This document shows positions 34,109 through 43,114 of a DNA stretch of 64,000 nucleotides, piece by piece (the first letter of the stretch is position 1; every line of letters starts with the position of its first letter). A program made the position numbers and the translations under genes. The stretch comes from an uncultured Eubacteriales bacterium. GTDB lineage: Bacteria; Bacillota; Clostridia; Oscillospirales; CAG-382. The notes beneath the pieces were generated by a model. It did no database searches, was not told the origin of the DNA, and was given only the letters and a program-made list of their open reading frames with translations. The DNA lies in the NCBI GenBank assembly GCA_934502885.1, contig CAKSUT010000004.1, positions 99,982 through 163,981 of the forward strand, in the 5' to 3' direction.

Positions 34109-34795
34109 ATGGTGCTTTTCGGCGCCGCACTCAACGGAATACTCGTTGTGTTGGGCGGCTTTGCGGGTTCTTTCATTAAAAACGGACTTTCGGAAAGAGT
34201 GTCCGATCAGATAATGAAAGGACTTTCGCTTGTTATCATATACATAGGAATTTCAGGCGCGCTTTCGGGCGAAAATGCGCTTGTCGCAATTGTGTCGCTT
34301 GCCGTAGGAACGGTTATAGGTCAGCTTGCGGATCTCGAGGGAAGAATAAACATACTCGGAGATATACTTCAGCGCAGATTTGCAGCGAACGGCGGAGTGA
34401 GTATTGCTGACGGATTTGTGTCCTGCAGCCTTCTTGTCTGCGTCGGCGCGATGGCTGTTATCGGCTCGCTTGAAAGCGGTCTTCACGGAGACAATACGAC
34501 TCTCGCCGCAAAATCCGTGATTGACGGAATAGCCGCGCTTATTATGGCAACGACACTCGGAATCGGAGTTGCATTCTCAGGCGTGCTTGTTTTTCTGTAT
34601 GAAGCGGCAATGTCTCTCGGCGCGCAGTTCATACAGCCGTTTCTGAGCGATACCATAATAGCGGAAATGGCTTGCGTCGGCGGAGTGACGATTATCGCCG
34701 TAGGACTCAACTGCCTTGGAGTAACCAGGATAAAGGTCATGAATATGGTGCCTGCGATTTTCATGCCGATAATCGTGTGCAGATTTGTTCACTGA
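34109..34795 (+). CDS. DUF554 family membrane protein (first copy)
   Basis: A 228-residue protein with about seven hydrophobic helices and the DUF554 (YqgA-like) pattern: GILVVLGGFAGSFIKNGLSE, SLAVGTVIGQLADLEGRI, SCSLLVCVGAMAVIGSLESG and VNMVPAIFMPI-like ending (MNMVPAIFMPIIVCR). The family is thought to be a transporter, but its function is not established. A paralogue lies at 38811. It is 48 bases after the NYN gene and 23 bases before the glycosyltransferase-CsaB gene, in the same orientation. Confidence 0.88.
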   Translation: MVLFGAALNGILVVLGGFAGSFIKNGLSERVSDQIMKGLSLVIIYIGISGALSGENALVAIVSLAVGTVIGQLADLEGRINILGDILQRRFAANGGVSIADGFVSCSLLVCVGAMAVIGSLESGLHGDNTTLAAKSVIDGIAALIMATTLGIGVAFSGVLVFLYEAAMSLGAQFIQPFLSDTIIAEMACVGGVTIIAVGLNCLGVTRIKVMNMVPAIFMPIIVCRFVH

Positions 34796-34818
34796 CATTT
34801 GCGAAAGGAATGAAGAAA

Positions 34819-37053
34819 TTGAAGATAATAATGACCCTTGCGTGTCTCGATATCGGCGGTGCCGAAACGCACGTCACCGAGCTTGCAAAAGAGCTTAAGA
34901 GAAGGGGACACGACGTTGCTGTTATCTCGGGCGGCGGAGTGTACGTAAAGGAAATAGAAGCCTGCGGAATACGGCATTACACAGTCACCGTCAACAGCAA
35001 GAACCCTGCCGCGATGTTCGGAGCCGTTTTGAGCATGGAGAGAATCATAATGTCTGAGAAACCCGATATCGTCCATGCCCACGCGAGAATACCTGCATTT
35101 CTCACCGGAATCGTTCACCGCAGACTCCGTGTGAAATGCCCCTTTGTCTTTGTAACCACAGTTCACGGCGCATACAGTACAAGCTTCCCCTATAAGCTTC
35201 TTACGGATTGGGGACAGATGAGCCTTGCCGTGAGTGACGACCTTAAAAAGTATCTTATCGACAACTACGGCATAAAACCCGACAATATATCGGTCAGCAT
35301 AAACGGAATCGACGGACGCAAATTTTCTCCGGACACGGACGGCACAAAAATACGCGAAGAATTCTCGCTTGGCGAAAATGCGAGAATTGTAGCCTGTGTA
35401 ACGCGCCTTGACCCGAGAGTTTGCTCTCATGCGTTTGCGATGATGGATATAATGCAGACTCTCGATAAGGATGTGCCGGGAATCGTGTATATGCTTGTCG
35501 GAAACGGCGAAGCGTATGATGACCTTGCAAAACGCGCCGACGAAGTGAATAAGGCGCTCGGCCGCAGAGCCGTTATACTTACCGGCGGCAGAACCGACGT
35601 GAACGAGGTTCTCGCCTGCGCGGAGGTCTGCGTGGGAGTGAGCCGCGCGATTCTCGAGCCGATGTCCATGAAGAAAAAGTGCGTTGTGGTCGGAGAGTGG
35701 GGATACATAGGTATTCCGAGTGAGGACAACCTCGAAGAGGCGCGCACCTGCAATTTCACCTGCCGCGACTGCGCGCCGGTGAATAAGGACACTCTCGAGA
35801 GGGATATTGTTAAGCTTTTCAACATGAGTCCGGAAGAGGGCGAAAGAGTCGCCGAGTACGGAAAGAGTGTCGTCGAAAAGTACTATTCCGTCGGTAAAAT
35901 GGCTGACGACAACGAAACGATGTACCGCAGAGCGCTGAGAATCTTTGCGAAGGACGCCGTTATCCTCGGTTATTACGGCTTCGGAAACACGGGAGACGAC
36001 GCGCTCCTCGAAGCGGTGATCGCGGATTTGCGGCGCACGGATGAGAATATGGGAATAGCGGTGCTTACGAACGATATTGACAGACCGTCGAAGTTTCATG
36101 ACGTAAGAGGTGTGCGCAGATTCAGCATGAGCGAAGTAAAGAAAGCGATGCGTTCCTCAAAGCTCTTTATCCTCGGCGGCGGAAGCCTTATTCAGGACGT
36201 CACAAGCACGAAGTCCCTTCTGTACTACCTGTACTGCGCCCACCTTGCAAAAAAGCTCGGACTTCGCGTCATGCTCTATGCGAATGGGATAGGACCTATA
36301 ACAAAATCCGCAAACCGCAGCCTTGCAAAGAAGCTTCTCGACCGTGCCGATTATATAACGCTCCGCGATCCCGATTCGCTTGCTATGCTCAAAGAGATTG
36401 GTGTTGAAAACAAAAACGTGGAGCTTACGGCGGACCCTGCGTTTGATCTTGAAGTGCATGACGATGCACGCGCCGACGAAATTATGACTTCGTTCGGAAT
36501 AAGAGAGCCGTTTGCCTGTATATCGGTGCGCAGTCTCTGTACCGACGTAAAGGGAGAAAAAACTATGTCCGAGGCTCTTGCCGATTTTGCCGATACTCTG
36601 CAAAATGTTTACGGTCTTCTTCCTGTTTTCGTAGCGATGCAGTATTCAAAGGACAGAGACGCGACGCTTGAGGTCGTGTCAAAAATGAAAACGAAAGCCG
36701 TTTTCGTTGACTGTGCCGCTGATGCTCAGACCGTACTCGGTATACTCTCAAAAGCGGACTGCGTCATTGCTCTGAGGCTTCATATGCTCATCTTCGGCGT
36801 CGTTTCCGGGAAGCCGGTTTTCGGCATAGAATATGACCCTAAGGTTAAGAGCTTTTCCGCGGTTGTCGGCAATAAGTACAGCATAACGCCCGAGGCACTT
36901 TCGGACGGAAGCTACAGAACGGTTCTCGACGGCTTTATGAGTAACCGCGAAAATGCAAAGAACAATTCCGAAAAGATACTCCCCGAACTGCGAAGACTCG
37001 CACGCCGAAATGCCGAGATTGCGGAAAAACTCGTGCATCCCGAATGCGAATAA
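34819..37053 (+). CDS. Fusion of GT4-type glycosyltransferase and polysaccharide pyruvyl transferase CsaB
   Basis: A 744-residue cytoplasmic protein. Residues 1-~370 are a glycosyltransferase family 4 GT-B fold (GGAETHVTELAKELKRRGHD, DIVHAHARIPAFLTGIVH, VACVTRLDP, MLVGNGEAYDDLAKRA). From ~380 a CsaB-like pyruvyl transferase begins (LGYYGFGNTGDDALLEAVI, KLFILGGGSLIQDVTSTKSL, YANGIGPI, ADCVIALRLHMLIFG). CsaB puts ketal-linked pyruvate on secondary cell-wall polymers, the binding site for SLH-domain proteins. The TTG at 34819 is preferred because AAAGGA abuts the ATG at 34810 without spacing; using the ATG adds only three residues. Confidence 0.9.
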   Translation: MKIIMTLACLDIGGAETHVTELAKELKRRGHDVAVISGGGVYVKEIEACGIRHYTVTVNSKNPAAMFGAVLSMERIIMSEKPDIVHAHARIPAFLTGIVHRRLRVKCPFVFVTTVHGAYSTSFPYKLLTDWGQMSLAVSDDLKKYLIDNYGIKPDNISVSINGIDGRKFSPDTDGTKIREEFSLGENARIVACVTRLDPRVCSHAFAMMDIMQTLDKDVPGIVYMLVGNGEAYDDLAKRADEVNKALGRRAVILTGGRTDVNEVLACAEVCVGVSRAILEPMSMKKKCVVVGEWGYIGIPSEDNLEEARTCNFTCRDCAPVNKDTLERDIVKLFNMSPEEGERVAEYGKSVVEKYYSVGKMADDNETMYRRALRIFAKDAVILGYYGFGNTGDDALLEAVIADLRRTDENMGIAVLTNDIDRPSKFHDVRGVRRFSMSEVKKAMRSSKLFILGGGSLIQDVTSTKSLLYYLYCAHLAKKLGLRVMLYANGIGPITKSANRSLAKKLLDRADYITLRDPDSLAMLKEIGVENKNVELTADPAFDLEVHDDARADEIMTSFGIREPFACISVRSLCTDVKGEKTMSEALADFADTLQNVYGLLPVFVAMQYSKDRDATLEVVSKMKTKAVFVDCAADAQTVLGILSKADCVIALRLHMLIFGVVSGKPVFGIEYDPKVKSFSAVVGNKYSITPEALSDGSYRTVLDGFMSNRENAKNNSEKILPELRRLARRNAEIAEKLVHPECE

Positions 37054-37114
37054 GACGCCGGCGGAGAGGGAGGTATACCAACCGAAAAGGCAAAACTTTG
37101 GAGCTTGAAGAATT

Positions 37115-37972
37115 ATGACGAACTACGACTGTTTTTCAAATCTGTGCATTGATTACTTCTACGGTACTTTCACGAATTGCGGTAAAAACTGGTGCGGTAT
37201 AAATCAAACGCTTCCGTACAGCAAATTCTACTATGTCACCGGCGGCGAGTGCGAAATAAAGACGGATAAGCTTACTTTCAGAGGTAAGCCGGGACGGCTT
37301 ATATTTATACCGGCAAAGACGAGACATTCGTTTTATCACGTAAATGAAAACTACGTAAAAAAGTATTGGATGCATTTCGACATAAAAACGGCGAATGAAA
37401 ACATGAACGAGCTTATTGAGCTTCCGATGTATGTTGACATTCCGCAGAGCAAAAGGCACTATACCGAAATTCTTTTTGAAAAGATTTTCGGCGAGACGAA
37501 AAAGACGGGAGTTGCGGCAAACCTGCGACTCAAAGCGTATATAGCGGAGCTGTTTGCTCTTTACGTTGAGACCACATACGCGGACAGAGCCGCCGCAGTG
37601 CCGATACAGCCGTCTGCCGGCGCGGAAAGCAGAAATCCCGACGAAACGAGTAAGCTTTCGGCGGTTATAGATTATATCAACCGCAACCTCGATAAGAAGC
37701 TGTCCGTTGAAGAGCTTGCCGGAATGATGCATCTGCATCCGAATTACTTTATCAGAATGTTCAAGAAAAACGTCGGCGTTTCGCCGCTCAAATACATAAA
37801 CAAGAGGAGATTCGAAAAAACAATTTCGCTGTTTGTGGACGAAGAGATGCCGATAACCGATGTCATGACTGAGGTAGGTTTCGACGATTACAGTGCATTT
37901 TCAAGCTTTTTCAAAAGCTACTCCGGCTATTGCCCGAAAAAGTACAGACAGATATTTATTTACAGAGACTGA
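37115..37972 (+). CDS. AraC-family transcriptional regulator
   Basis: A 285-residue protein with an N-terminal cupin-like sensor (YVTGGECEIKTDKLTFRGKP, LIFIPAKTRHSFYHVNENYV) and a C-terminal AraC domain (~185-285) with SVEELAGMMHLHPNYFIRMF and ITDVMTEVGFDDYSAFSSFF followed by YSGYCPKKYRQ. It follows the CsaB fusion by 61 bases without an obvious promoter. Targets are unknown; no divergent operon adjoins it. A hairpin at 37982-38014 follows its stop. Confidence 0.87.
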   Translation: MTNYDCFSNLCIDYFYGTFTNCGKNWCGINQTLPYSKFYYVTGGECEIKTDKLTFRGKPGRLIFIPAKTRHSFYHVNENYVKKYWMHFDIKTANENMNELIELPMYVDIPQSKRHYTEILFEKIFGETKKTGVAANLRLKAYIAELFALYVETTYADRAAAVPIQPSAGAESRNPDETSKLSAVIDYINRNLDKKLSVEELAGMMHLHPNYFIRMFKKNVGVSPLKYINKRRFEKTISLFVDEEMPITDVMTEVGFDDYSAFSSFFKSYSGYCPKKYRQIFIYRD

Positions 37973-37981
37973 CTAAAACTT

Positions 37982-38014
37982 CCTCCTTGTGTCAAAAATA
38001 TAGGCACAAGGAGG
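37982..38014 (+). promoter_or_regulatory. Hairpin that contains the rubrerythrin ribosome binding site
   Basis: Twelve-base arms CCTCCTTGTGTC / GGCACAAGGAGG (one G-U) with a 9-base loop, followed by TTGATTTTT. The right arm ends in AAGGAGG, the ribosome binding site of the next gene. It can act as a terminator of the AraC gene, and any transcript passing through would have that site paired. Confidence 0.65.
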
Positions 38015-38023
38015 TTGATTTTT

Positions 38024-38563
38024 ATGGCAGAACTTAAAGGCTCAAAGACCGAGGCGAATATAAAAACGGCTTTCGGCGGTGAGTGTATGGCATGGGCGAG
38101 ATACGCCTTTTACAGTGAAAAAGCAAAAGCAGAGGGATATAATCAGATAGCCGAGTTTTTCTCTCTGACGGGCAAAAACGAAAAAGCGCACGCGGAGCTG
38201 TGGTTTAAGATACTGAACGGAGGTATTCCGACGACGGACGTGAATCTCGGCTCCGCCGCGGAAAACGAAAACTTTGAGTGGTCGCAGATGTACGCTTCTT
38301 TTGCAACAACAGCCAAGGAGGAGGGCTTCGACGAGCTTGCGGCTTTGTTTGCAAGGGTTGGTGCTGTCGAGAAGGCACACAAGGAGAGATACGAAAAGCT
38401 TCTCGAAAACATAAACAAGGGAAAGGTGTATTCCAAAGATTCGCCGGCCGAGTGGATATGCCGTAACTGCGGTTACGAAACAAGCTCTGCCGATGCTCCG
38501 GATATCTGCCCGATTTGCGGACGTCCGAAAGCGTATTTTGAAGTGAAAGCTGAGAATTATTGA
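38024..38563 (+). CDS. Rubrerythrin family protein
   Basis: A 179-residue cytoplasmic non-haem iron protein for peroxide defence in anaerobes. The ferritin-like four-helix domain has iron ligands in ANIKTAFGGECMAWARYAFY, EKAHAELW and VGAVEKAHKERYEK; the C-terminus has a rubredoxin-type centre with paired cysteines, WICRNCGYET and ICPICGRPK. Length is that of the short reverse-order-free rubrerythrins. ATG 38024 follows AAGGAGG by 9 bases; this binding site lies inside the hairpin at 37982-38014. Confidence 0.94.
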   Translation: MAELKGSKTEANIKTAFGGECMAWARYAFYSEKAKAEGYNQIAEFFSLTGKNEKAHAELWFKILNGGIPTTDVNLGSAAENENFEWSQMYASFATTAKEEGFDELAALFARVGAVEKAHKERYEKLLENINKGKVYSKDSPAEWICRNCGYETSSADAPDICPICGRPKAYFEVKAENY

Positions 38564-38724
38564 TTAAAAAATGCACTTTTTACTTTTCGGAGTAAATAAT
38601 GTGGCATACCGTTTTAAATCTCAATCCCTATTTTTGACCGCTTTTCGCCCTCCAAAATCGAATGAAATGTGTACTAAACAGTAAACAAACAGTTAAAAAG
38701 TGGAAATGTTCATATTTTCTGTGA

Positions 38725-38730
38725 TATACT
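38725..38730 (+). promoter_or_regulatory. Weak extended -10 element before the second DUF554 gene
   Basis: TGATATACT gives an extended -10 box (TG one base before TATACT), with no good -35 box. The stretch 38564-38810 otherwise shows no gene or clear structure. Confidence 0.35.
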
Positions 38731-38810
38731 CTACGGTATGGTGATGCTTTATGTTTAAGGTGTACCTTTGAAGTTGACGGTCTGCGTTTTAGCAATAGGG
38801 GTTGAGATTA

Positions 38811-39515
38811 TTGAACGGATTCGAATTTGAGAATATGTACGGAGTTTTTGCAAACTTTGCAACCGTGCTTGTCGGAGGTATTGTCGGGATACTTTTTAAA
38901 AAGTTCATTCCCGAAAAGCTTTCGGATATATTGATGAAAGCTCTCGGTCTTTGCACAATGTACATCGGAATATCCGGCGCTCTCAAGGGAACGAATACGC
39001 TTATTCTCATAATTTCAATGACCGTAGGAACTCTTATAGGCTCTCTTGCCGACCTCGACGCGAAAATCGAATATGTCGGTTCGCTTCTTGAAAAGAAATT
39101 CGGCAGTGAAGACGGAGAGGCAACTATAGCAAGCTCTTTTGTCACCTCAAGCCTTGTATTCTGCGTCGGTGCGCTCACGGTTATCGGCTCTCTCAATGCC
39201 GGTATATCCGGCGACAACGAGCTTCTTTACACAAAAGCCATGCTTGACCTTGTTTCAAGTGCGGTTTTCGGAGCGGCACTCGGAGTCGGAGTACTGTTCT
39301 CGTCGGCAACGGTACTTGTGCTTCAGGGAGGCATAGTGCTTCTCGCAAAAGTTGCGTCTCCGTTTCTCACGGACTACGCGGTAGGCGAAATGACCTGCGT
39401 CGGTTCTGTAATACTCATCGGCATAGGACTTAACCTTCTCGGCGTAACAAAGCTCAAAACAATGAACTTCGTACCCGCGATATTCGTTCCGATTTTGCTC
39501 TGCCTCTTTATGTGA
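38811..39515 (+). CDS. DUF554 family membrane protein (second copy)
   Basis: A 234-residue protein with about seven hydrophobic helices, clearly related to the protein at 34109: ATVLVGGIVGILFKKFIPEK, MTVGTLIGSLADLDAKIEYV, SSLVFCVGALTVIGSLNAGI and MNFVPAIFVPILLCL align throughout. TTG 38811 has AGGGG 9 bases upstream; an ATG at 38835 is an alternative start matching the usual N-terminus. It stands alone, 240 bases after rubrerythrin, and converges on citrate synthase. Function unknown. Confidence 0.85.
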   Translation: MNGFEFENMYGVFANFATVLVGGIVGILFKKFIPEKLSDILMKALGLCTMYIGISGALKGTNTLILIISMTVGTLIGSLADLDAKIEYVGSLLEKKFGSEDGEATIASSFVTSSLVFCVGALTVIGSLNAGISGDNELLYTKAMLDLVSSAVFGAALGVGVLFSSATVLVLQGGIVLLAKVASPFLTDYAVGEMTCVGSVILIGIGLNLLGVTKLKTMNFVPAIFVPILLCLFM

Positions 39516-39525
39516 TTTTCGAGGC

Positions 39526-39563
39526 AAAAAAGAAAAGCCCCCGCGTTATCGCCGAAGCTTTTC
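39526..39563 (-). terminator. Terminator of the citrate synthase gene
   Basis: Minus strand stem GAAAAGC / GCTTTTC with additional internal pairing, followed by TTTTTT. It also lies just beyond the second DUF554 gene. Confidence 0.6.
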
Positions 39564-39570
39564 CCAAAAA

Positions 39571-40935
39571 TCAGTTTTCCGTGATTCTCTCGGATATCGG
39601 GACGTATCTTTTGTACGCCGCCTTTGTTTTGTACGCCGGACGGATGATTCGGCCTCCTGTGAGAAGCTCTTCAATTCTGTGCGCACACCATCCGGTGGTT
39701 CTCGCTATTGCGAAAAGCGGTGTATAGAGGTCCTGCGGTATGCCGAGCATACGGTACACGAGACCAGAGTACATATCGACGTTGGCGCACATCATCTTGT
39801 TTTTCGTTTCTCCGAAAACTCCGGGAGTAAGTTCCTCGATTTTTTCGAGAAGCGCAAACTCGTCGGCGTAGCCCTTGTCCTTGGCAAGATTTCTCGCATA
39901 CTTCTTGAGAAGCTTTGCTCTTGGGTCGGACAGTGTGTATATCGCGTGTCCCATACCGTAAATGAGTCCGCTTCCGTCGCCGGCTTCCTTGCGGAGAATT
40001 TTTCTTAAGTACGCCGCGATTTCCTCATCGTCTTTCCAATCCCTTACGTTTTCCTTTATCTCGCTGAACATATTTTCAACCTTTATGTTCGCACCGCCGT
40101 GACGGGGACCTTTAAGAGATCCTATAGCGGCGCCTATTGCCGAGTATGTGTCAGTTCCCGAGGAGGTCAGCACACGGCAGGTGAAGGTTGAGTTATTACC
40201 TCCGCCATGTTCCGCATGAAGAACAAGGCAGAGATCAAGAAGCTTTGCTTCTGCTTCATTGAAACTGCGGCTGTCGCCGAGAATACGCAGAAAATTCTGG
40301 GCGGTGGAAAGTCCGAGCTTGGGGCTGTGGAGAAAGAGAGAGTCGTTCTCGAATACGTGCTTTTTGACAGCGTATGCGTGGGCGGCAATGATCGGAATCC
40401 TTGCCGTGAGCTGTATGCTCTGACGTATGACGTTCTCGAGGCTGTTGTCCTCGGCGCTGTCATCGTATGAATAAAGAGCAAGAACTCCGGACTGCAGTTT
40501 ATTCATAATGTTCTTGGAGGGACAGCGAAGTATTACGTCCTCCGTGAAGCGCTCCGGTAAATGGGCGTAGGAGGATACAAGCTCGTTGTACATGGCAAGC
40601 TGCTTTTCTGTGGGCAGTTTTCCGAAAAAGAGAATGTAGGAACACTCTTCAAATCCGTAGCGATCCTCGCGGCAGTAGCTCTCGACAAGGTCGTCAACGT
40701 CGTAGCCTCTGTAGTAGAGCTTACCGGGAATCGCTTCCTTTTCGCCCTCGTTCATGATGTATCCGTGAACAAGACCGACTTTCGTTACTCCGGCAACAAC
40801 ACCTGTTCCGTCGGAATTTCGCAGTCCTCTTTTCACGTTGCCGCTTTCAAACGCCTCTCGGGGAATTGTGTAGGTCTCGCGGCAGGATTCGGCGAGTTCG
40901 GATAGAAATTCTGTATTGAGTTCTTCGTTCATCAT
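39571..40935 (-). CDS. Citrate synthase
   Basis: A 454-residue enzyme condensing oxaloacetate and acetyl-CoA. Catalytic residues are seen in LVLHAEHGGGNNSTFTCRV (first histidine), KGPRHGGANIKVENM (second histidine) and MMCANVDMYSGLVYRMLGI (aspartate), and the oxaloacetate-binding arginines near the C-terminus in WCAHRIEELLTGGRIIRP. The extra ~50 N-terminal residues fit the longer Clostridial form. A 2-methylcitrate synthase role cannot be excluded. GGAAGGTGAC precedes the ATG. Confidence 0.95.
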   Translation of the reverse strand: MMNEELNTEFLSELAESCRETYTIPREAFESGNVKRGLRNSDGTGVVAGVTKVGLVHGYIMNEGEKEAIPGKLYYRGYDVDDLVESYCREDRYGFEECSYILFFGKLPTEKQLAMYNELVSSYAHLPERFTEDVILRCPSKNIMNKLQSGVLALYSYDDSAEDNSLENVIRQSIQLTARIPIIAAHAYAVKKHVFENDSLFLHSPKLGLSTAQNFLRILGDSRSFNEAEAKLLDLCLVLHAEHGGGNNSTFTCRVLTSSGTDTYSAIGAAIGSLKGPRHGGANIKVENMFSEIKENVRDWKDDEEIAAYLRKILRKEAGDGSGLIYGMGHAIYTLSDPRAKLLKKYARNLAKDKGYADEFALLEKIEELTPGVFGETKNKMMCANVDMYSGLVYRMLGIPQDLYTPLFAIARTTGWCAHRIEELLTGGRIIRPAYKTKAAYKRYVPISERITEN

Positions 40936-40975
40936 ATTATTGTCACCTTCCGAATATTATTATATCAACGATAAT

Positions 40976-41004
40976 AGTATACCACAGAAAAACTGAATTT
41001 GCAA
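40976..41004 (-). promoter_or_regulatory. Promoter of the citrate synthase gene
   Basis: Minus strand TTGCAA (41004-40999), 17 bases, TATACT (40981-40976). Its -35 box lies within 10 bases of the divergent SpoIID-like start, so that gene's promoter must overlap it or lie inside this intergenic stretch. Confidence 0.65.
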
Positions 41005-41011
41005 GAGGTAA

Positions 41012-42472
41012 ATGAGAATTATGCAAAAAATTACTGAAACCCAACGAAAATGTATGCTTATGCGAATTATTTCGCTTGCTTGCTTCATTTTTGTTCTCGT
41101 TGCAGCACCCTTAATGGCAATGCTTATCAACGGAATGCCGACTGACGAAGTTGACGGCGAACCTGTTGATATTGCGAAAACCGCCGTTGAGATTTCCGTA
41201 GGCACAGAGACCGAAAATGACGCGGCACAGAAAACCGAAAACACCGAAACAACCGGCAGTGAGGAGGAAATGCAGCAGTCCGAAACCGAGGTTTACAAGC
41301 CGACTCTCAGCGAAAGCTATATGCTTAAAGAGCTTTTCTCGAATGTTGTTTTTGACGACGACAGCGACTACGACACAAAAACAAACGACAGCAAGCCGGA
41401 AAACAATGCGGTGTCCGAAACGCGGCAGACAACTCAGCCGACAGAAGAGACGAAGCCTCCCGTTAAAGACCCCGACAATGCGGTTGTCCGACCGGAGGAT
41501 AACACTCAAACAGACAAACCTCAATCTGACAAACCGCAAACAGATAAACCTAAGGATGAGACCCCCGAGACTTCAAAGACAACTCCCGCAATAGTTACGG
41601 GAAGCTCAAAGGGCAGAATAACGACCGTGAGAGTGCTTGATTCGGCAAGCGGCACTGTTTCTACCCTTGACCTTGACGAATACCTTGCGCAGGTAATTAT
41701 CTCCGAAATGCCCTCATATGCCGGTGACGAAGCGCTGAAAGCGCAGGCTGTGGCATCGAGAACCTTTGTAATAAACAGAATCGTCAACTCTTCGACTCAC
41801 GACAACGCAGATGTCTGCACAAACCCCGGTCACTGCCAGGCGTTTCTTGAAAAAAATGCTTTTATCGCAAAGTACGGAAACTCCGGACAGCACTATTACG
41901 ACAGAGCGTATTCGGCGGCAAAGCAGACAAGCGGTCAGATAATCACGTATAACGGCTCTCCGATAACCGCGGCATATCATGCCTCCAGCGGCGGCAGTAC
42001 AATGTCGAGTGCGGATGTTTGGGGCGGAAGTCTTCCTTACCTTGTTTCGGTGTCCTCGCCTGAAAAGGACGACCCCGAGATGGTTTCGCTTATAAGTGCG
42101 CATAAGACCTATTCCAAAGAAGAATTTATCAGACGACTCGTTTCGGCAGGATATTCGTCGGCAGGGGAGTATTATGACAGTGATTTCTCCGAATTTCTCG
42201 GCACCGCCGTCCAAACGTCCTCAGGAAAGGTTGACTATATGACGGTCGCCGGTGAGTATATCAGCGGTCAGAAACTCAAGAGCGTTTTCTCGCTTCGATC
42301 AACGTGCTTTACGGTAAACTACGACGCTGACAACATAACGTTTGTTTGTCTCGGCTACGGACACGGAGTCGGAATGAGCCAGCTCGGTGCCTGCACCATG
42401 GCGAAGCAGGGAAGCTCTTATACCGATATTCTTACGCACTATTATACCGGCGTTGAAATAACGGTGTGGTAA
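41012..42472 (+). CDS. SpoIID/LytB-domain protein
   Basis: A 486-residue protein with an N-terminal signal-anchor helix (residues ~17-38), a long low-complexity linker rich in T, E, K, P (~50-195) and a C-terminal SpoIID domain. Conserved segments are EYLAQVIISEMPSYAG, LKAQAVASRTFVINRI, AAYHASSGGSTMSSADVWGG and GYGHGVGMSQLGACTMAKQG. SpoIID is a lytic transglycosylase that trims peptidoglycan during engulfment in sporulation. The disordered linker suggests a wall-spanning protein. Other SpoIID-domain proteins act outside sporulation. ATG 41012 is close to its GAGG site; ATG 41021 is an alternative. Confidence 0.9.
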   Translation: MRIMQKITETQRKCMLMRIISLACFIFVLVAAPLMAMLINGMPTDEVDGEPVDIAKTAVEISVGTETENDAAQKTENTETTGSEEEMQQSETEVYKPTLSESYMLKELFSNVVFDDDSDYDTKTNDSKPENNAVSETRQTTQPTEETKPPVKDPDNAVVRPEDNTQTDKPQSDKPQTDKPKDETPETSKTTPAIVTGSSKGRITTVRVLDSASGTVSTLDLDEYLAQVIISEMPSYAGDEALKAQAVASRTFVINRIVNSSTHDNADVCTNPGHCQAFLEKNAFIAKYGNSGQHYYDRAYSAAKQTSGQIITYNGSPITAAYHASSGGSTMSSADVWGGSLPYLVSVSSPEKDDPEMVSLISAHKTYSKEEFIRRLVSAGYSSAGEYYDSDFSEFLGTAVQTSSGKVDYMTVAGEYISGQKLKSVFSLRSTCFTVNYDADNITFVCLGYGHGVGMSQLGACTMAKQGSSYTDILTHYYTGVEITVW

Positions 42473-42499
42473 AAATAAAAGAAAGGTGAGGTGAAAAAT

Positions 42500-42940
42500 A
42501 TGTTTACGACAAAAAGAAGAATTGCGGCATTCTTTCTTGCCGCATCAATGCTCTGCACCCTGTGCGCCTGCTCTAAGAGTAAAACCGATTCCGCAAGTAT
42601 GTACCTGAAGTCCAAGGGCTACGAGGTTACAATGGAGAGCGACAGCGACTATCCCTGCTTCAGCGCAAAGGATTCGAGCGGACTTCCCAATCTCTCTTAC
42701 GTAGAATGCAAGGATGAAGAGGACGCTCTCATGCTCTTTGAGAACGACAAGGAAGTGATAGAGAACAGCTATTCCGAGGTAAATACCGGCAACGGAGAGG
42801 ACAGCACATATGCCTACGGTGAGGCTGACGGAGTTGTCTGCAAGACTGTTGTGAGCGGAAATGTTGTTGTTTTCGTCAATTACGAAAGCGGCGACGAGGA
42901 TACCGTAAACGATCTTCTTCGCGGTATGGGCATAAAATAA
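42500..42940 (+). CDS. Small lipoprotein of unknown function
   Basis: A 146-residue protein with a lipoprotein signal: basic TTKRR, a hydrophobic core FFLAASML and a lipobox ending LCAC, so the mature protein would be anchored to the outer face of the membrane by a lipidated cysteine. The rest is acidic with repeated tyrosines and has no family I recognise. ATG 42500 has GAGG 8 bases upstream. It follows the SpoIID-like gene by 27 bases, probably in one transcript, and ends before a terminator. Confidence 0.8.
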   Translation: MFTTKRRIAAFFLAASMLCTLCACSKSKTDSASMYLKSKGYEVTMESDSDYPCFSAKDSSGLPNLSYVECKDEEDALMLFENDKEVIENSYSEVNTGNGEDSTYAYGEADGVVCKTVVSGNVVVFVNYESGDEDTVNDLLRGMGIK

Positions 42941-42965
42941 TCGCAGTACTTAATGTTTGAATTTG

Positions 42966-43000
42966 CGGCAGGTGCGGAATTTCTGCTTCTGCCGTTTTTT
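42966..43000 (+). terminator. Terminator of the SpoIID-lipoprotein transcript
   Basis: Stem CGGCAG / CTGCCG with additional pairing in the loop, followed by six T. Confidence 0.75.
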
Positions 43001-43021
43001 GTGAAAAATCGGAAATAACTG

Positions 43022-43050
43022 TTGACATTTATACCTCTTTGTGGTATACT
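43022..43050 (+). promoter_or_regulatory. Promoter of the GH32/43-like gene
   Basis: TTGACA (43022-43027), 17 bases, TATACT (43045-43050). Confidence 0.8.
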
Positions 43051-43114
43051 GACATGGTAAATGAGGCGTTGTTGTGCAAAAATAATAAAATCAACGTGAA
43101 CAAGGAGAATTACA

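Noticed and set aside
34789..36099. A 436-codon minus-strand frame opposite the glycosyltransferase-CsaB gene
   Set aside because: The plus-strand protein has clear GT4 and CsaB motifs; the antisense frame shows none.
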